A stretch of 64,000 nucleotides of DNA from Thalassospira sp. (lineage in GTDB: Bacteria > Pseudomonadota > Alphaproteobacteria > Rhodospirillales > Thalassospiraceae): NCBI RefSeq assembly GCF_030690045.1, contig NZ_JAUYHK010000005.1, positions 145,584 to 209,583 of the forward strand. The letters run 5' to 3'. Of this stretch, positions 5,737 to 14,175 are shown piece after piece; position 1 is the first letter of the stretch, and every line of letters starts with the position of its first letter. Under the pieces are notes generated by a model. It made no database searches and was not told where the DNA came from. It saw only the letters and a list, made by a program, of their open reading frames with translations. The position numbers and the translations under genes are program-made.

Positions 5737-8480
5737 GCGAAACCGCCCCTTTTGCCGTGCGGCTCAGGGATGTTTCGCATCATTACGGCAAAATCACTGC
5801 CTTTGACACGGTGACGCTTGATCTGCCCGGCGGCAAGACCATCGGTTTTATCGGCCCCGACGGGGTTGGCAAATCAACGATCCTTGGCGTGATTGCCGGG
5901 GCGCGCAAGGTACAGGCCGGGCGGGTGGAAACACTGGGCGGCGATATGGCAACCGACCGCCACCGCAACGCGGTATCGCCGCGCATTGCCTATATGCCCC
6001 AGGGGCTGGGCAAGAATTTGTATATGGATCTGACGATTGCCGAAAATCTGCATTTTTTCGGCCGTCTGTTTGGGCAGGGCAAGGCAGAACGCAATCGCCG
6101 GATCGAAACACTGGTGCGCAGCACCGGGCTGTCGCCATTTGTCAACCGCCCGGCGGGTAAATTGTCCGGCGGGATGAAACAGAAACTGGGCCTGTGTTGC
6201 GCCCTGATCCATGATCCGGATTTATTGATTCTGGACGAACCGACAACCGGGGTCGATCCGTTATCACGCCGCCAATTCTGGGAACTGATTGACCGTATCC
6301 GGGCGGAACGCCCCGGCATGACCGTGATTGTCGCCACCGCCTATATGGACGAGGCCGAACGGTTTGACCTGCTGATTGCCATGAATGACGGCAAGGTTCT
6401 TGCCACCGGCAGCCCGGACGAAATTCGCCATCAGGTCGGCGCCGACAGTCTGGAAAGTGCGTTTATCGCCCTTCTGCCCGAACAAGACCGCCGCAACCAT
6501 CATCAATTGCACATTCCGCCGCGCCCCAAAGACGACGGCACACCGGCGATCATTGCCGATGGCCTGACCCGCCGTTTTGGCGATTTTGTTGCGGTGGATC
6601 ATGTCAGTTTCCGCATTCAGCGCGGCGAGATTTTCGGGTTTCTGGGGTCAAATGGCTGTGGCAAGACCACCACCATGAAAATGCTGACCGGGTTGCTCCC
6701 GGCTTCCGAAGGCACGGCGCAATTATTCGGGCAACCCGCCGATGGCAATGATTTCGCCATGCGCGAACGGGTTGGCTATATGTCGCAGGCCTTTTCGCTT
6801 TATTCCGAACTGAGTGTCCGGCAAAATCTGGATTTGCATGCCCGGCTGTATCATTTGCCGCGTGCGGGAATCCCGGCCCGCATTGAAGACCTTCTGACGC
6901 GCTTTGGCCTGACCGAACATGCCGATGCGATGGCCGATGACCTGCCTTTGGGGGTGCGGCAACGCCTGTCTTTGGCGGTGGCGATCATTCATGACCCGGA
7001 AATGCTGATTCTGGATGAACCGACATCGGGGGTTGATCCGGTGGCACGGGACCAGTTCTGGCAATTATTGATTGATCTGTCGCGCAAACAGGGTGTGACG
7101 ATTTTTATTTCCACCCATTTCATGAACGAAGCCGCGCGGTGCGACCGCATATCGCTGATGCATGCGGGCAAGGTTCTCGACAGCGACACCCCCGCTGCCC
7201 TGACGCAAAAGCGCGGGGCGAAAACGCTGGAAGATGCCTTTATCGCCTATCTGGAAGAAGCCAGCGGCCCCGCCACCCCGCAAGAAGATACCCCGCCCAC
7301 AGCTTCAACCACAGCCAATGATGCCCCCCAAACACCCCATACCGCCCCGCGCCGGTTTTCATCACGTCGTCTGCTGGCCTACAGCCTGCGCGAAACCATG
7401 GAACTGATCCGCGATCCGATCCGCCTGACCTTTGCCTTGCTGGGTACGGCCCTTTTGATGATGGTGTTTGGCTATGGCATTACATTCGATGTTGAAAACC
7501 TGAAATATGCGGTGCTGGACCGCGACCAGACGCCGCAAAGCCGCACCTATCTGGAAAGTTATGCCGGGTCGCGCTATTTTGATGAACAGGCCCCCTTGCG
7601 CGATCATGCCGATATGGACCGGCGGCTGAAATCCGGCGAAATTACGCTAGCCCTTGAAATTCCGCCGGAATTTGGCAAAAAACTGTTGCAGGAACGCACG
7701 CCGGAAATCGCCGCATGGATTGATGCCGCCATGCCGTTTCGTGCCGAAACCGTGCATGGTTATGTACAAGGATTGCATCAAACCTATCTGGGCGAAATGT
7801 CGCGCCAGATGACCGGCGATATCCCCGATTTCCTGCCTGCCAATATCGAAACGCGCTATCGCTATAATCAGGATTTCAAAAGCGTCTTTGCGATGGTGCC
7901 GTCGGTGATTGCCCTGATGCTGATTTTCATTCCCGCCATTCTGATGGCGCTGGGCGTGGTGCGCGAAAAGGAACTGGGATCAATCACCAATCTGTATGTC
8001 ACACCGGTCAACCGGCTGGAATTCCTGCTCGGCAAACAATTGCCCTATATCGTGCTGGCGATGATCAATTTCGGCATTCTGGTGGTTCTTGCCCTGCTGG
8101 TATTCGGGGTAACGGTCAAGGGCAGCTTTTGGGCGCTTTTGGCCGGGGCGTTTTTATATGTCATCGCCACCACCGGCGTCGGACTTTTGATTTCGTCTTT
8201 TGTCAAAACCCAGATTGCCGCCCTGTTTGGCACCGCCATCCTGACGATTGTGCCCTCGGTCCTGTTTTCGGGCATGATGCAACCGGTATCGTCGCTATCG
8301 GGCGGGGCAGCGCTTATTGGCACGATTTTCCCCACCAGCCATTTCCTGACGATCAGTGTCGGCACCTTTACCAAGGCACTGGGATTTTCCAGTTTGATCC
8401 CGGAATTCCTCGCACTGGCAGTTTTCCTGCCGGTCCTGACCATCGCCAGCGTCCTTTTCCTTGGCAAGCAGGAACGATAA
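5733..8480 (+). CDS. Fused ABC transporter: two ATPase domains plus ABC-2 permease domain (RbbA-like)
   Basis: 915 residues from ATG 5733 (ATGA overlap with the HlyD gene). ATPase domain 1 has Walker [10 protein letters not shown] (about 40-48), signature LSGGMKQKL and [13 protein letters not shown]. Domain 2 has Walker [10 protein letters not shown] (about 304), a degenerate signature LPLGVRQRL and [14 protein letters not shown] low-complexity Thr/Pro/Ala linker (about 508-545) leads to an ABC-2 domain with one membrane span near 565, a large external loop and a cluster of spans from about 720 to the end. This layout is that of YhiH/RbbA. Family members export drugs or lipids, or in E. coli associate with ribosomes; the substrate here is unknown. 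Confidence 0.92.
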   Translation: MSETAPFAVRLRDVSHHYGKITAFDTVTLDLPGGKTIGFIGPDGVGKSTILGVIAGARKVQAGRVETLGGDMATDRHRNAVSPRIAYMPQGLGKNLYMDLTIAENLHFFGRLFGQGKAERNRRIETLVRSTGLSPFVNRPAGKLSGGMKQKLGLCCALIHDPDLLILDEPTTGVDPLSRRQFWELIDRIRAERPGMTVIVATAYMDEAERFDLLIAMNDGKVLATGSPDEIRHQVGADSLESAFIALLPEQDRRNHHQLHIPPRPKDDGTPAIIADGLTRRFGDFVAVDHVSFRIQRGEIFGFLGSNGCGKTTTMKMLTGLLPASEGTAQLFGQPADGNDFAMRERVGYMSQAFSLYSELSVRQNLDLHARLYHLPRAGIPARIEDLLTRFGLTEHADAMADDLPLGVRQRLSLAVAIIHDPEMLILDEPTSGVDPVARDQFWQLLIDLSRKQGVTIFISTHFMNEAARCDRISLMHAGKVLDSDTPAALTQKRGAKTLEDAFIAYLEEASGPATPQEDTPPTASTTANDAPQTPHTAPRRFSSRRLLAYSLRETMELIRDPIRLTFALLGTALLMMVFGYGITFDVENLKYAVLDRDQTPQSRTYLESYAGSRYFDEQAPLRDHADMDRRLKSGEITLALEIPPEFGKKLLQERTPEIAAWIDAAMPFRAETVHGYVQGLHQTYLGEMSRQMTGDIPDFLPANIETRYRYNQDFKSVFAMVPSVIALMLIFIPAILMALGVVREKELGSITNLYVTPVNRLEFLLGKQLPYIVLAMINFGILVVLALLVFGVTVKGSFWALLAGAFLYVIATTGVGLLISSFVKTQIAALFGTAILTIVPSVLFSGMMQPVSSLSGGAALIGTIFPTSHFLTISVGTFTKALGFSSLIPEFLALAVFLPVLTIASVLFLGKQER

Positions 8481-8481
8481 G

Positions 8482-9612
8482 ATGAAACGCAGCCTTGAAA
8501 ACATCTATCGTCTGGGGGTCAAGGAACTGTTCAGCCTGCGTTATGACGTGGTGTTGCTGATCCTGATTGTCTGGTCCTTTTCCTTTTCGATCTGGTCGGC
8601 GGCGACCGGCATGTCGCATGATCTGAACAATGCGGCAATCGCCATTGTCGATGAAGACCGCTCGCAATTGTCATCGCGCATCACCGATGCGTTTCTGCCG
8701 CCCTATTTCAATAGCCCGGCTAGGATTGCCTTTGCCGATATTGATCCGGGTATGGATGGCGGGGAATATACCTTTGTTGTGGTGATCCCCTCAAACTTCG
8801 AGGCCGATATTCTGGCTGGTAACAAACCCGATATTCAGGTCAATATCGACGCCACTGCCATGATGCAGGCCGGGATTGGCGCCACCTATATCAGCAGCAT
8901 TCTGGCACAGGAAATCAGCCTTCTGGTTTCCCCAGATCCGGCGGCGCAAACCGACCCGATTGATCTGAATATCCGTTATGCCTTCAATCCCAATGTGACC
9001 AGTTCCTGGTTCACCAGCGTCATGCAGATCATCAACAATGTCACCATGTTGTCGATTGTGCTGACCGGGGCCGCCCTGATCCGCGAACGCGAACATGGCA
9101 CGATTGAACATTTGCTGGTGATGCCGCTCGGCCCGTTTGAAATCATGATGGCCAAGGTCTGGGCCAACGGATTGGTGATTCTGGTTGCCTGCGCATTTTC
9201 GCTGTTGCTGGTGGTGGAACTGATGTTGCGGGTGCCTATTGCCGGGTCGGAAATGCTGTTTTTCGCCGGAACCGCGCTTTATCTGTTTTTCGCCACCGCC
9301 CTTGGCATTTTCCTTGCGACACTCGCACGTTCCATGCCGCAATTTGGCTTGCTGTTCATGCTCGTGATCCTGCCGATGCAATTGCTTTCCGGCAGCAACA
9401 CCCCGCTTGAAAGCCAGCCACAATTACTGCAAACCATCATGCAGGCGGTGCCCTCCACCCATTATGTCAGCTATGCCCAGGCGATCCTTTATCGCGGGGC
9501 GGGGATTGATATTGTCTGGCCGCAATTTGCCCTGGTGGCCGGAATTGGCGGCCTGTTCTTCATTTTCGCCGCCCTGCGGTTCCGGCAAAGTATTTCGGTG
9601 TTGCGATCCTGA
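8482..9612 (+). CDS. ABC-2 type permease (YhhJ-like)
   Basis: 376 residues starting at ATG 8482, one base after the RbbA-like stop. An N-terminal span (about 25-42), an extracytoplasmic domain of about 130 residues (including MSHDLNNAAIAIVDEDRSQL), then five to six C-terminal spans follow the ABC2_membrane_3 pattern. A conserved EREHGTIEHLLVMPL loop precedes the spans. It would pair with the permease half of the RbbA-like protein to form the channel. The three genes overlap or abut and form one operon. Confidence 0.9.
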   Translation: MKRSLENIYRLGVKELFSLRYDVVLLILIVWSFSFSIWSAATGMSHDLNNAAIAIVDEDRSQLSSRITDAFLPPYFNSPARIAFADIDPGMDGGEYTFVVVIPSNFEADILAGNKPDIQVNIDATAMMQAGIGATYISSILAQEISLLVSPDPAAQTDPIDLNIRYAFNPNVTSSWFTSVMQIINNVTMLSIVLTGAALIREREHGTIEHLLVMPLGPFEIMMAKVWANGLVILVACAFSLLLVVELMLRVPIAGSEMLFFAGTALYLFFATALGIFLATLARSMPQFGLLFMLVILPMQLLSGSNTPLESQPQLLQTIMQAVPSTHYVSYAQAILYRGAGIDIVWPQFALVAGIGGLFFIFAALRFRQSISVLRS

Positions 9613-9641
9613 ACGAAGATGCCGGTATCGACAGCCAATAA

Positions 9642-9896
9642 TTATCCGTGGCGCAGCTTGAAAAACAGGATGGTGGCGGCAAGGATGAAGGTCAGACCAT
9701 TGGCAATGATCACCGGCCAGTCGCCCATCATCAACCCATAGACAAACCACAGCGCAATGCCGGTACACAGCACCAGAAACATGCCCAGCGAAATATCAGC
9801 GGTGGATCGGGTGCGCCAAGTGCGGATGACCTGCGGTAAAAAGGCGATGGTGGTCAGCGATCCGGCCAGAAGCCCCAGAACGGTTTCAAATGTCAT
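9642..9896 (-). CDS. SemiSWEET-type small sugar transporter (PQ-loop family)
   Basis: 84 residues from the ATG at 9896, chosen because AAGGA lies seven bases upstream on the minus strand; the longer frame to 9950 lacks one. Three membrane spans are visible, with the family PQ motif in AFLPQVIRTWRTRSTADISL and a second half motif WFVYGLMMGDWPVIIANG. SemiSWEETs act as dimers that move sugars or other small solutes down their gradient. It is convergent with the efflux operon and has no obvious functional partner. Confidence 0.85.
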   Translation of the reverse strand: MTFETVLGLLAGSLTTIAFLPQVIRTWRTRSTADISLGMFLVLCTGIALWFVYGLMMGDWPVIIANGLTFILAATILFFKLRHG

Positions 9897-10052
9897 CGCC
9901 CAATCCTTCCCCATGCCGAGTAGCATCAACCACACCTGATTTGAATGCATTCAACATAGAATTTGACGACAGGCAAGCGGGAAAAAATCATGCCCGCCTG
10001 GCGGCAAAAGCAATTGCGAAAAACGTCGTAAAAACAGGATCACAGCCCGGAA

Positions 10053-10082
10053 ACACAAAACCCCGCCGGAGACCGGACGGGG
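10053..10082 (-). terminator. Terminator of the tRNA-Val pair
   Basis: On the minus strand CCCCGTCCGG and CCGGCGGGG pair with one bulge and a 3-base loop, followed by TTTTGTGTTT. It lies seven bases after the CCA end of the second tRNA. Confidence 0.8.
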
Positions 10083-10088
10083 TGGGGA

Positions 10089-10165
10089 TGGTGGGCCTAA
10101 CAAGACTCGAACTTGTGACCTCTCGCATGTCAAGCGAACGCTCTAACCAACTGAGCTATAGGCCC
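10089..10165 (-). tRNA. tRNA-Val (anticodon GAC)
   Basis: A 77-nt cloverleaf with acceptor GGGCCTA/TAGGCCC, D arm GCTC...GAGC, anticodon loop TTGACAT (GAC), T arm ACAAG-TTCGAGT-CTTGT and an encoded CCA. It is identical to the copy at 10196-10272 and lies downstream of it in the same transcript. Confidence 0.97.
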
Positions 10166-10195
10166 CCGGTATTGTATCAAGATTGTGCTAAAAGA

Positions 10196-10272
10196 TGGTG
10201 GGCCTAACAAGACTCGAACTTGTGACCTCTCGCATGTCAAGCGAACGCTCTAACCAACTGAGCTATAGGCCC
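10196..10272 (-). tRNA. tRNA-Val (anticodon GAC), upstream copy
   Basis: Same 77-nt sequence as the copy at 10089-10165, including the encoded CCA, with a 30-base spacer between them. A TATAAA-like -10 element lies about 15-20 bases upstream on the minus strand. Confidence 0.97.
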
Positions 10273-10480
10273 TTTTATCCATCTTTTATATGCGCTCAGA
10301 CACCGGAAACAGACTATGCTGTTTCAACCATCCAAGGCGCAGCGGTATTTAGCCCAAGCCTTGCAGCGGCGCAACCCCCCAATTGGCTTTTTGCCAAAAA
10401 ATCTTCATGACAGGGCGACGTGCCTGCAACAGATTGCTATGATGTGTCCTTCCGGGAAGAAGCAGCACCAAGAAAACCAT

Positions 10481-11350
10481 ATGAACAATTTGCCCAGCAC
10501 CCTTTCTGCCCGCGGCCCGGCAACCGTTATTTTGCCAAGGCAGCAAACCCTGCCGGTGATTTTTGCATCCCCGCATTCGGGGCGCAATTACCCCGATGAC
10601 ATGATATCGCGTGCACGCATTGATGCCTTCATGCTGCGCGCCTCCGAGGATGCCTTTGTCGATCAGTTGTTTGCCGCCGCCCCGCGGCTGGGTGCCCCCC
10701 TGTTATGTGCTAATTTCCCTAGGGCTTATGTCGATGTCAATCGCGGCGCGATGGAACTTGACCCGCGCATGTTCGAGGGCCGCCTGCCCGATGATGCCGA
10801 TATTCATTCGATGCGCGCCCTGTCGGGGTTGGGTTCGATCCCCCGTGTGGTGTCTGGCGGGGTGGAAATCTACAAGGGGTTGCTGCCAGTCGATGAGGCG
10901 CTGGCGCGGATCGAAAAATGTTATTATCCCTACCACCAGGCGCTACAGCATCTGATTGACACGACCCGTCGGCAGTTTGGCTATTGCATTCTGATTGATT
11001 GCCATTCGATGCCCGGGGATTCAACCAACAGCCTGAAAAATCGCGTTGATCTTGTTCTGGGCGATTGTTATGGAAGATCGTGCCATCCGGCGTTGACCCG
11101 TTTTGCCGACGACTTTCTGCGCCAGACCGGCTATGACCCGTCCCATAACGATCCTTATGCCGGGGGATATTGTACCCGGCATTACGGACAACCGGACCAA
11201 AAGGTCCACAGCCTGCAAATTGAACTGAACCGAACCCTTTATATGGACGAAAGCACCATCACGCCCCATGACGGTTTTGACGTTTTGCGCGGCCAGATGA
11301 GCGATCTGATCGCCCATTTTCATGACCTTGACGGGAACTTTTTCCGATGA
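10481..11350 (+). CDS. N-formylglutamate amidohydrolase family protein
   Basis: 289 residues counted from ATG 10481; the frame runs on upstream to 10316 but that extension is not family-like. The FGase signature is present: FASPHSGRNYP near residue 27, FPRAYVDVNRG near 83, ILIDCHSMPG near 172 and a late HSLQIELNRTLYMDE. The family hydrolyses N-formyl-L-glutamate to glutamate and formate, the last step of one histidine degradation route, using a metal-bound water. No other hut genes are nearby. The closeness of D-glutamate genes at 13-15 kb makes other N-acyl-glutamate substrates possible. ATGA overlap with the next gene implies co-translation. Confidence 0.9.
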   Translation: MNNLPSTLSARGPATVILPRQQTLPVIFASPHSGRNYPDDMISRARIDAFMLRASEDAFVDQLFAAAPRLGAPLLCANFPRAYVDVNRGAMELDPRMFEGRLPDDADIHSMRALSGLGSIPRVVSGGVEIYKGLLPVDEALARIEKCYYPYHQALQHLIDTTRRQFGYCILIDCHSMPGDSTNSLKNRVDLVLGDCYGRSCHPALTRFADDFLRQTGYDPSHNDPYAGGYCTRHYGQPDQKVHSLQIELNRTLYMDESTITPHDGFDVLRGQMSDLIAHFHDLDGNFFR

Positions 11351-11928
11351 CCCTGCAAACCGACCCGCAATTAGCCAATCTGGTCATCCGCGAGGCCCGG
11401 CCCGAAGATTTCGCCCGCATTGCCGAAATTTACGGCCATCATGTTTTGCATGGCCTTGCCTCGTTCGAGGAACGCGCCCCGGAAATCGCCGAACTGACGG
11501 CACGCTGGCAACATGTCCGCGAACGCGGCCTGCCCTATCTGGTGGCCGAAATGGATGGCCGGGTCGAAGGATTTGCCTATGCCGGGGCCTATCGCCCGCG
11601 CCCGGCCTATCGATTTACCGTCGAAGACACGATCTATATCGCGCCCGACATCGTCGGCAAGGGGGCCGGTCGCGCCCTGCTATCGGAACTGATCACGCGC
11701 TGCACCGGCCTCGGATACCGGCAAATGGTGGCCGTAATTGGGGATTCCGCCAATGTCGCCTCGATCGGCCTGCATGCGCGCCTTGGATTTCGGGTGGCAG
11801 GCACATTGCAATCGGCGGGGTTCAAGCTGGGCCGCTGGGTCGATAGCGTGATCATGCAGCGCGGTCTGGGCGATGGTGATGGCACCGATCCCCTCAAAGA
11901 CCCGGTAACGACATCACTGGCGCGATAA
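11347..11928 (+). CDS. GNAT acetyltransferase, phosphinothricin/methionine-sulfoximine N-acetyltransferase type
   Basis: 193 residues overlapping the FGase stop by four bases. The GNAT fold is clear: IREARPEDFARIAEIYGHHV at the start, a VEDTIYIAPDIVGKGAGRALL acetyl-CoA loop (about 90-114) and the late GLHARLGFRVAGTLQSAGFKLGRWVDS segment typical of Pat/MnaT proteins. These acetylate amino-acid analogues such as methionine sulfoximine, and perhaps glutamate-like compounds. Coupling to an N-acyl-glutamate hydrolase suggests amino-acid acyl-group metabolism, which is inference. Confidence 0.88.
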   Translation: MTLQTDPQLANLVIREARPEDFARIAEIYGHHVLHGLASFEERAPEIAELTARWQHVRERGLPYLVAEMDGRVEGFAYAGAYRPRPAYRFTVEDTIYIAPDIVGKGAGRALLSELITRCTGLGYRQMVAVIGDSANVASIGLHARLGFRVAGTLQSAGFKLGRWVDSVIMQRGLGDGDGTDPLKDPVTTSLAR

Positions 11929-11939
11929 TGACCGCCGCC

Positions 11940-12572
11940 CTAGCTTTTCTGAAAAGCAAGATGAACACCGAGCCCGACCAGAACCGAACCACCAACACGT
12001 TTCATCAGGCGTTGTGCCGATCCTGAACGGCGCAACCGCATCAGTACCGCCCCGGCCAGCAAGACACAGACAATATCGGCCGACGAAAACATCAGGTTCA
12101 CAATCACACCCAGAATGACGAACTGCATCCAGACCGGGAAAGCCGCCGAGGCATCAATGAATTGCGGCAGAAAGGCAACAAAGAAAATCGCCGTTTTCGG
12201 GTTGAGGATTTCGACGGCAATGCTTTCAAAAAAGGCGCGAAGCCCCGATTTCGGCCTGGTCCCGGCCAATACAATATCCGGCGAGACCTTGCTGCGAAAC
12301 AGCGAAATGCCAAGCCAGATCAGATAGATCGCCCCCATCGCCTTGACGATTGTATATAAAATCGGAACGGCATGAAACAAGACGGACAACCCGGCAGCAG
12401 CAGCAAGCACATGCACATAACCGCCAAGATGAATGCCAAAAGATGCCATCAGACCGGACCATCGACCTCGCGCCACGGTCTGGGCAGCGGCATAGAGCAT
12501 GGCTGGCCCCGGAATATAGGCAAAAATCACCGTTGTTGCCAAAAACGCCAGCAGTAATTCAGTCGATGGCAT
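11940..12572 (-). CDS. LysE/RhtB-family amino-acid exporter
   Basis: 210 residues from the ATG at 12572, which has AGGAGG five bases upstream; the ATG seven codons earlier does not. About six hydrophobic segments, with the family hallmark FAYIPGPAMLYAAAQTVARGRWSGL at residues 16-40 and a NPKTAIFFVAFLPQF motif in the middle. LysE/RhtB proteins export amino acids such as lysine, homoserine or threonine by proton exchange. It is convergent with the GNAT gene, with 11 bases between stops. Confidence 0.88.
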   Translation of the reverse strand: MPSTELLLAFLATTVIFAYIPGPAMLYAAAQTVARGRWSGLMASFGIHLGGYVHVLAAAAGLSVLFHAVPILYTIVKAMGAIYLIWLGISLFRSKVSPDIVLAGTRPKSGLRAFFESIAVEILNPKTAIFFVAFLPQFIDASAAFPVWMQFVILGVIVNLMFSSADIVCVLLAGAVLMRLRRSGSAQRLMKRVGGSVLVGLGVHLAFQKS

Positions 12573-12714
12573 GGGATCCTCCTGTTGCGGCATCCGATAG
12601 GATCATATTACCGATACACAGGCAATCCTGACAGATCACCGCCGCCCCCGAACGACACCCCACCCTGGCGCACACCGCAGCGCACAATAACATCCTGAAG
12701 TTGAATCACCAGAC
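12573..12714. other. Intergenic region between lysE and the small RNA terminator
   Basis: Upstream region of the leftward exporter gene; it must hold that gene's promoter, but no strong -35/-10 pair stands out. No coding sequence is supported here. Confidence 0.5.
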
Positions 12715-12742
12715 AAAAAAAAGGCTGCCTGTGACAGCAGCC
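12715..12742 (-). terminator. Terminator of the small RNA
   Basis: On the minus strand GGCTGC (12742-12737) pairs with GCAGCC (12728-12723) and runs into eight T (12722-12715). Confidence 0.85.
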
Positions 12743-12820
12743 CAAGTCTAGGGAGGAAACGTCCAAGAAACGAGCGACAAGTCGCTCGCCGGAGTGTGCT
12801 GCGTCCTACCGCAGCGCACA
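12715..12820 (-). ncRNA. Trans-acting small RNA, probable alphaproteobacterial alpha-r8/MmgR ('suhB' motif) relative
   Basis: A complete gene for a ~105-nt RNA reads leftwards. A sigma-70 promoter (12826-12854) starts it near 12820. Hairpin 1 is GTGCGCTGCG with CGCAGCACAC, and hairpin 2 is GAGCGAC with GTCGCTC. Then comes an unpaired TTTCCTCCCT, followed by a terminator stem and eight U. TTTCCTCCCT is complementary to ribosome-binding sites, which points to an Hfq-dependent repressor. The pyrimidine motif plus terminator order resembles the alpha-r8/MmgR family as I remember it; that family match is unverified. Confidence 0.7.
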
Positions 12821-12825
12821 AATGG

Positions 12826-12854
12826 ACATTACCCATAAAATTTGTGCCTCGCAA
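12826..12854 (-). promoter_or_regulatory. Sigma-70 promoter of the small RNA
   Basis: On the minus strand TTGCGA (12854-12849) is separated by exactly 17 bases from TAATGT (12831-12826). AT-rich DNA upstream (12856-12910) could be an UP element. Confidence 0.65.
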
Positions 12855-13146
12855 CAATTTTCTGACTGTTTTTTTATCATTTTATTTTATGATCATTTTT
12901 TAATCATAATTTCACGCAAATGACACTTTTTCAATCCGCCGATGCCACAAAATCCGGCAATTGACCCTGTGTCATCATCTGGTGGCACAACGGGAATCGG
13001 AAAAAATCCCCATCAAATAAGTGCGACTCTGAACCGGTTTTCCGCATTCAGGTCCTTTGAAATGATATTTTTTGATAAAAACACGCGGATTTGAACATAA
13101 TTCAAGGCCAATTTGCACCCGATTCGCTCCGCCCGCCAAAAGAAAA
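12855..13146. other. AT-rich intergenic region, no gene seen
   Basis: About 290 bases between the small RNA promoter and the dgcA terminator. The left part is very AT-rich (runs of T and A). No open frame with a ribosome site or recognisable product was seen on either strand. Confidence 0.6.
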
Positions 13147-13176
13147 CCCCGGTCACCATCGGAAACCGGGGCTTTA
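13147..13176 (-). terminator. Terminator of the dgcN-dgcA operon
   Basis: On the minus strand CCCCGGT and ACCGGGG (13171-13165 and 13153-13147) form a 7-bp stem followed by TTTTC, 20-45 bases after the dgcA stop. Confidence 0.75.
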
Positions 13177-13193
13177 TCGATCATAAATGCGGG

Positions 13194-14174
13194 TTATCCC
13201 CAAAGGGCGCGGTCCGGTAGCCCCATAATACCCCGATCAAAGGACAGGCCATTTTCGCGGTCTTTGGCCATCCAGAGCGGACCATCCAGATCGACGATAC
13301 GCGCACGGGCCGCCACCACCATTGCCGGGGCCATTGCCAATGACGTGCCAACCATGCAACCCACCATCAACTGCATACCCGCCTGCTCCGCCGCATCAGC
13401 CAGTTCCAGCGCCCCGGTCAGACCACCGGTCTTGTCGAGTTTGATATTGACCATGTCATATAACCGCGACAGGCGTGGAATATCGGCGAGGGTATGAACC
13501 GATTCATCGGCACATAACAAAACCGGGCAATCAAACCCCGCCAGACCGTCATCCTGCCCGGCGGGCAAGGGTTGTTCGATCATATCAACGCCCAGCGCAT
13601 CCAGTTCCGCCCCGATATCGACCAGAAGGTCCAGCGACCACGCCTCGTTGGCATCGACGATCAGGCGGGCATTCGGTGCCCCTTCCCGCACGGCACGCAC
13701 CGATTCCAGAACGTTTTCGCCATTGAGTTTGAGTTTCAGCAAGGGTGCGGATGCCGCCTTTTTCGCGGCCTCGCGCATGGCATCGGGCGTATCAAGGCCC
13801 AATGTTTCGGCGGTGATCAGGCCCTGGGGTGCAGGCACCCGGATCAGCTCCCACGCCCGTTTGCCATAACGTTTGGCCTCCAGATCCCAATACGCGCAAT
13901 CAACCGCATTGCGGGCCGCACCGGCCTTCATGGCATTCTGCAATTCCTTGCGGGTCATGCCATGCGCCATTGCATCGGATATTGCCTGAATATCGGCAAT
14001 CACACCGTCAACGGTTTCGTCATAGCGGGCATAGGGCACACATTCGCCGCGCCCGGTAAATTCGCCGTCCGACAGCATGACCACCACCACATGGGCCTCG
14101 GTCTTTGCCCCGCGTGAAATTTTAAACGCGGTGCGCAGGGGCCAGACTTCGGAGACGACCTGTAATTCGGGCAC
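13194..14174 (-). CDS. dgcA: N-acetyl-D-glutamate racemase DgcA (enolase-superfamily, dipeptide-epimerase-like)
   Basis: 326 residues starting at GTG 14174, one base after the dgcN stop, with GGAG in the dgcN tail as ribosome site. Enolase-superfamily features are present: KLKLNGE (the KxK base), then the metal ligands in LIVDANEAWS, DMIEQPLP and LLCADESVH, and NIKLDKTGG carrying the opposite base. Stand-alone members are called L-Ala-D/L-Glu epimerases. Next to a DUF1611/DgcN gene it fits DgcA of the marine D-glutamate route, which converts N-acetyl-D-glutamate to N-acetyl-L-glutamate. The pairing, not the sequence alone, supports this name. The frame runs 50 codons further upstream, but that part overlaps dgcN. 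Confidence 0.85.
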   Translation of the reverse strand: MPELQVVSEVWPLRTAFKISRGAKTEAHVVVVMLSDGEFTGRGECVPYARYDETVDGVIADIQAISDAMAHGMTRKELQNAMKAGAARNAVDCAYWDLEAKRYGKRAWELIRVPAPQGLITAETLGLDTPDAMREAAKKAASAPLLKLKLNGENVLESVRAVREGAPNARLIVDANEAWSLDLLVDIGAELDALGVDMIEQPLPAGQDDGLAGFDCPVLLCADESVHTLADIPRLSRLYDMVNIKLDKTGGLTGALELADAAEQAGMQLMVGCMVGTSLAMAPAMVVAARARIVDLDGPLWMAKDRENGLSFDRGIMGLPDRALWG

Positions 14175-14175
14175 G

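Noticed and set aside
10089..10272. tRNA-Val pair as an integration site
   Set aside because: Both copies are complete with CCA, and no integrase or direct repeat of a tRNA 3' end was found nearby.
10316..10480. N-terminal extension of the N-formylglutamate amidohydrolase frame
   Set aside because: The extra 55 residues are unlike the family and start only 44 bases from the tRNA gene; ATG 10481 gives the usual length.
12636..12857. 73-codon minus-strand frame
   Set aside because: It covers the small-RNA gene and its promoter; the Cys/Arg-rich translation is meaningless.
12975..13184. 69-codon minus-strand frame over the dgcA terminator
   Set aside because: It reads through an intrinsic terminator and has no motif.
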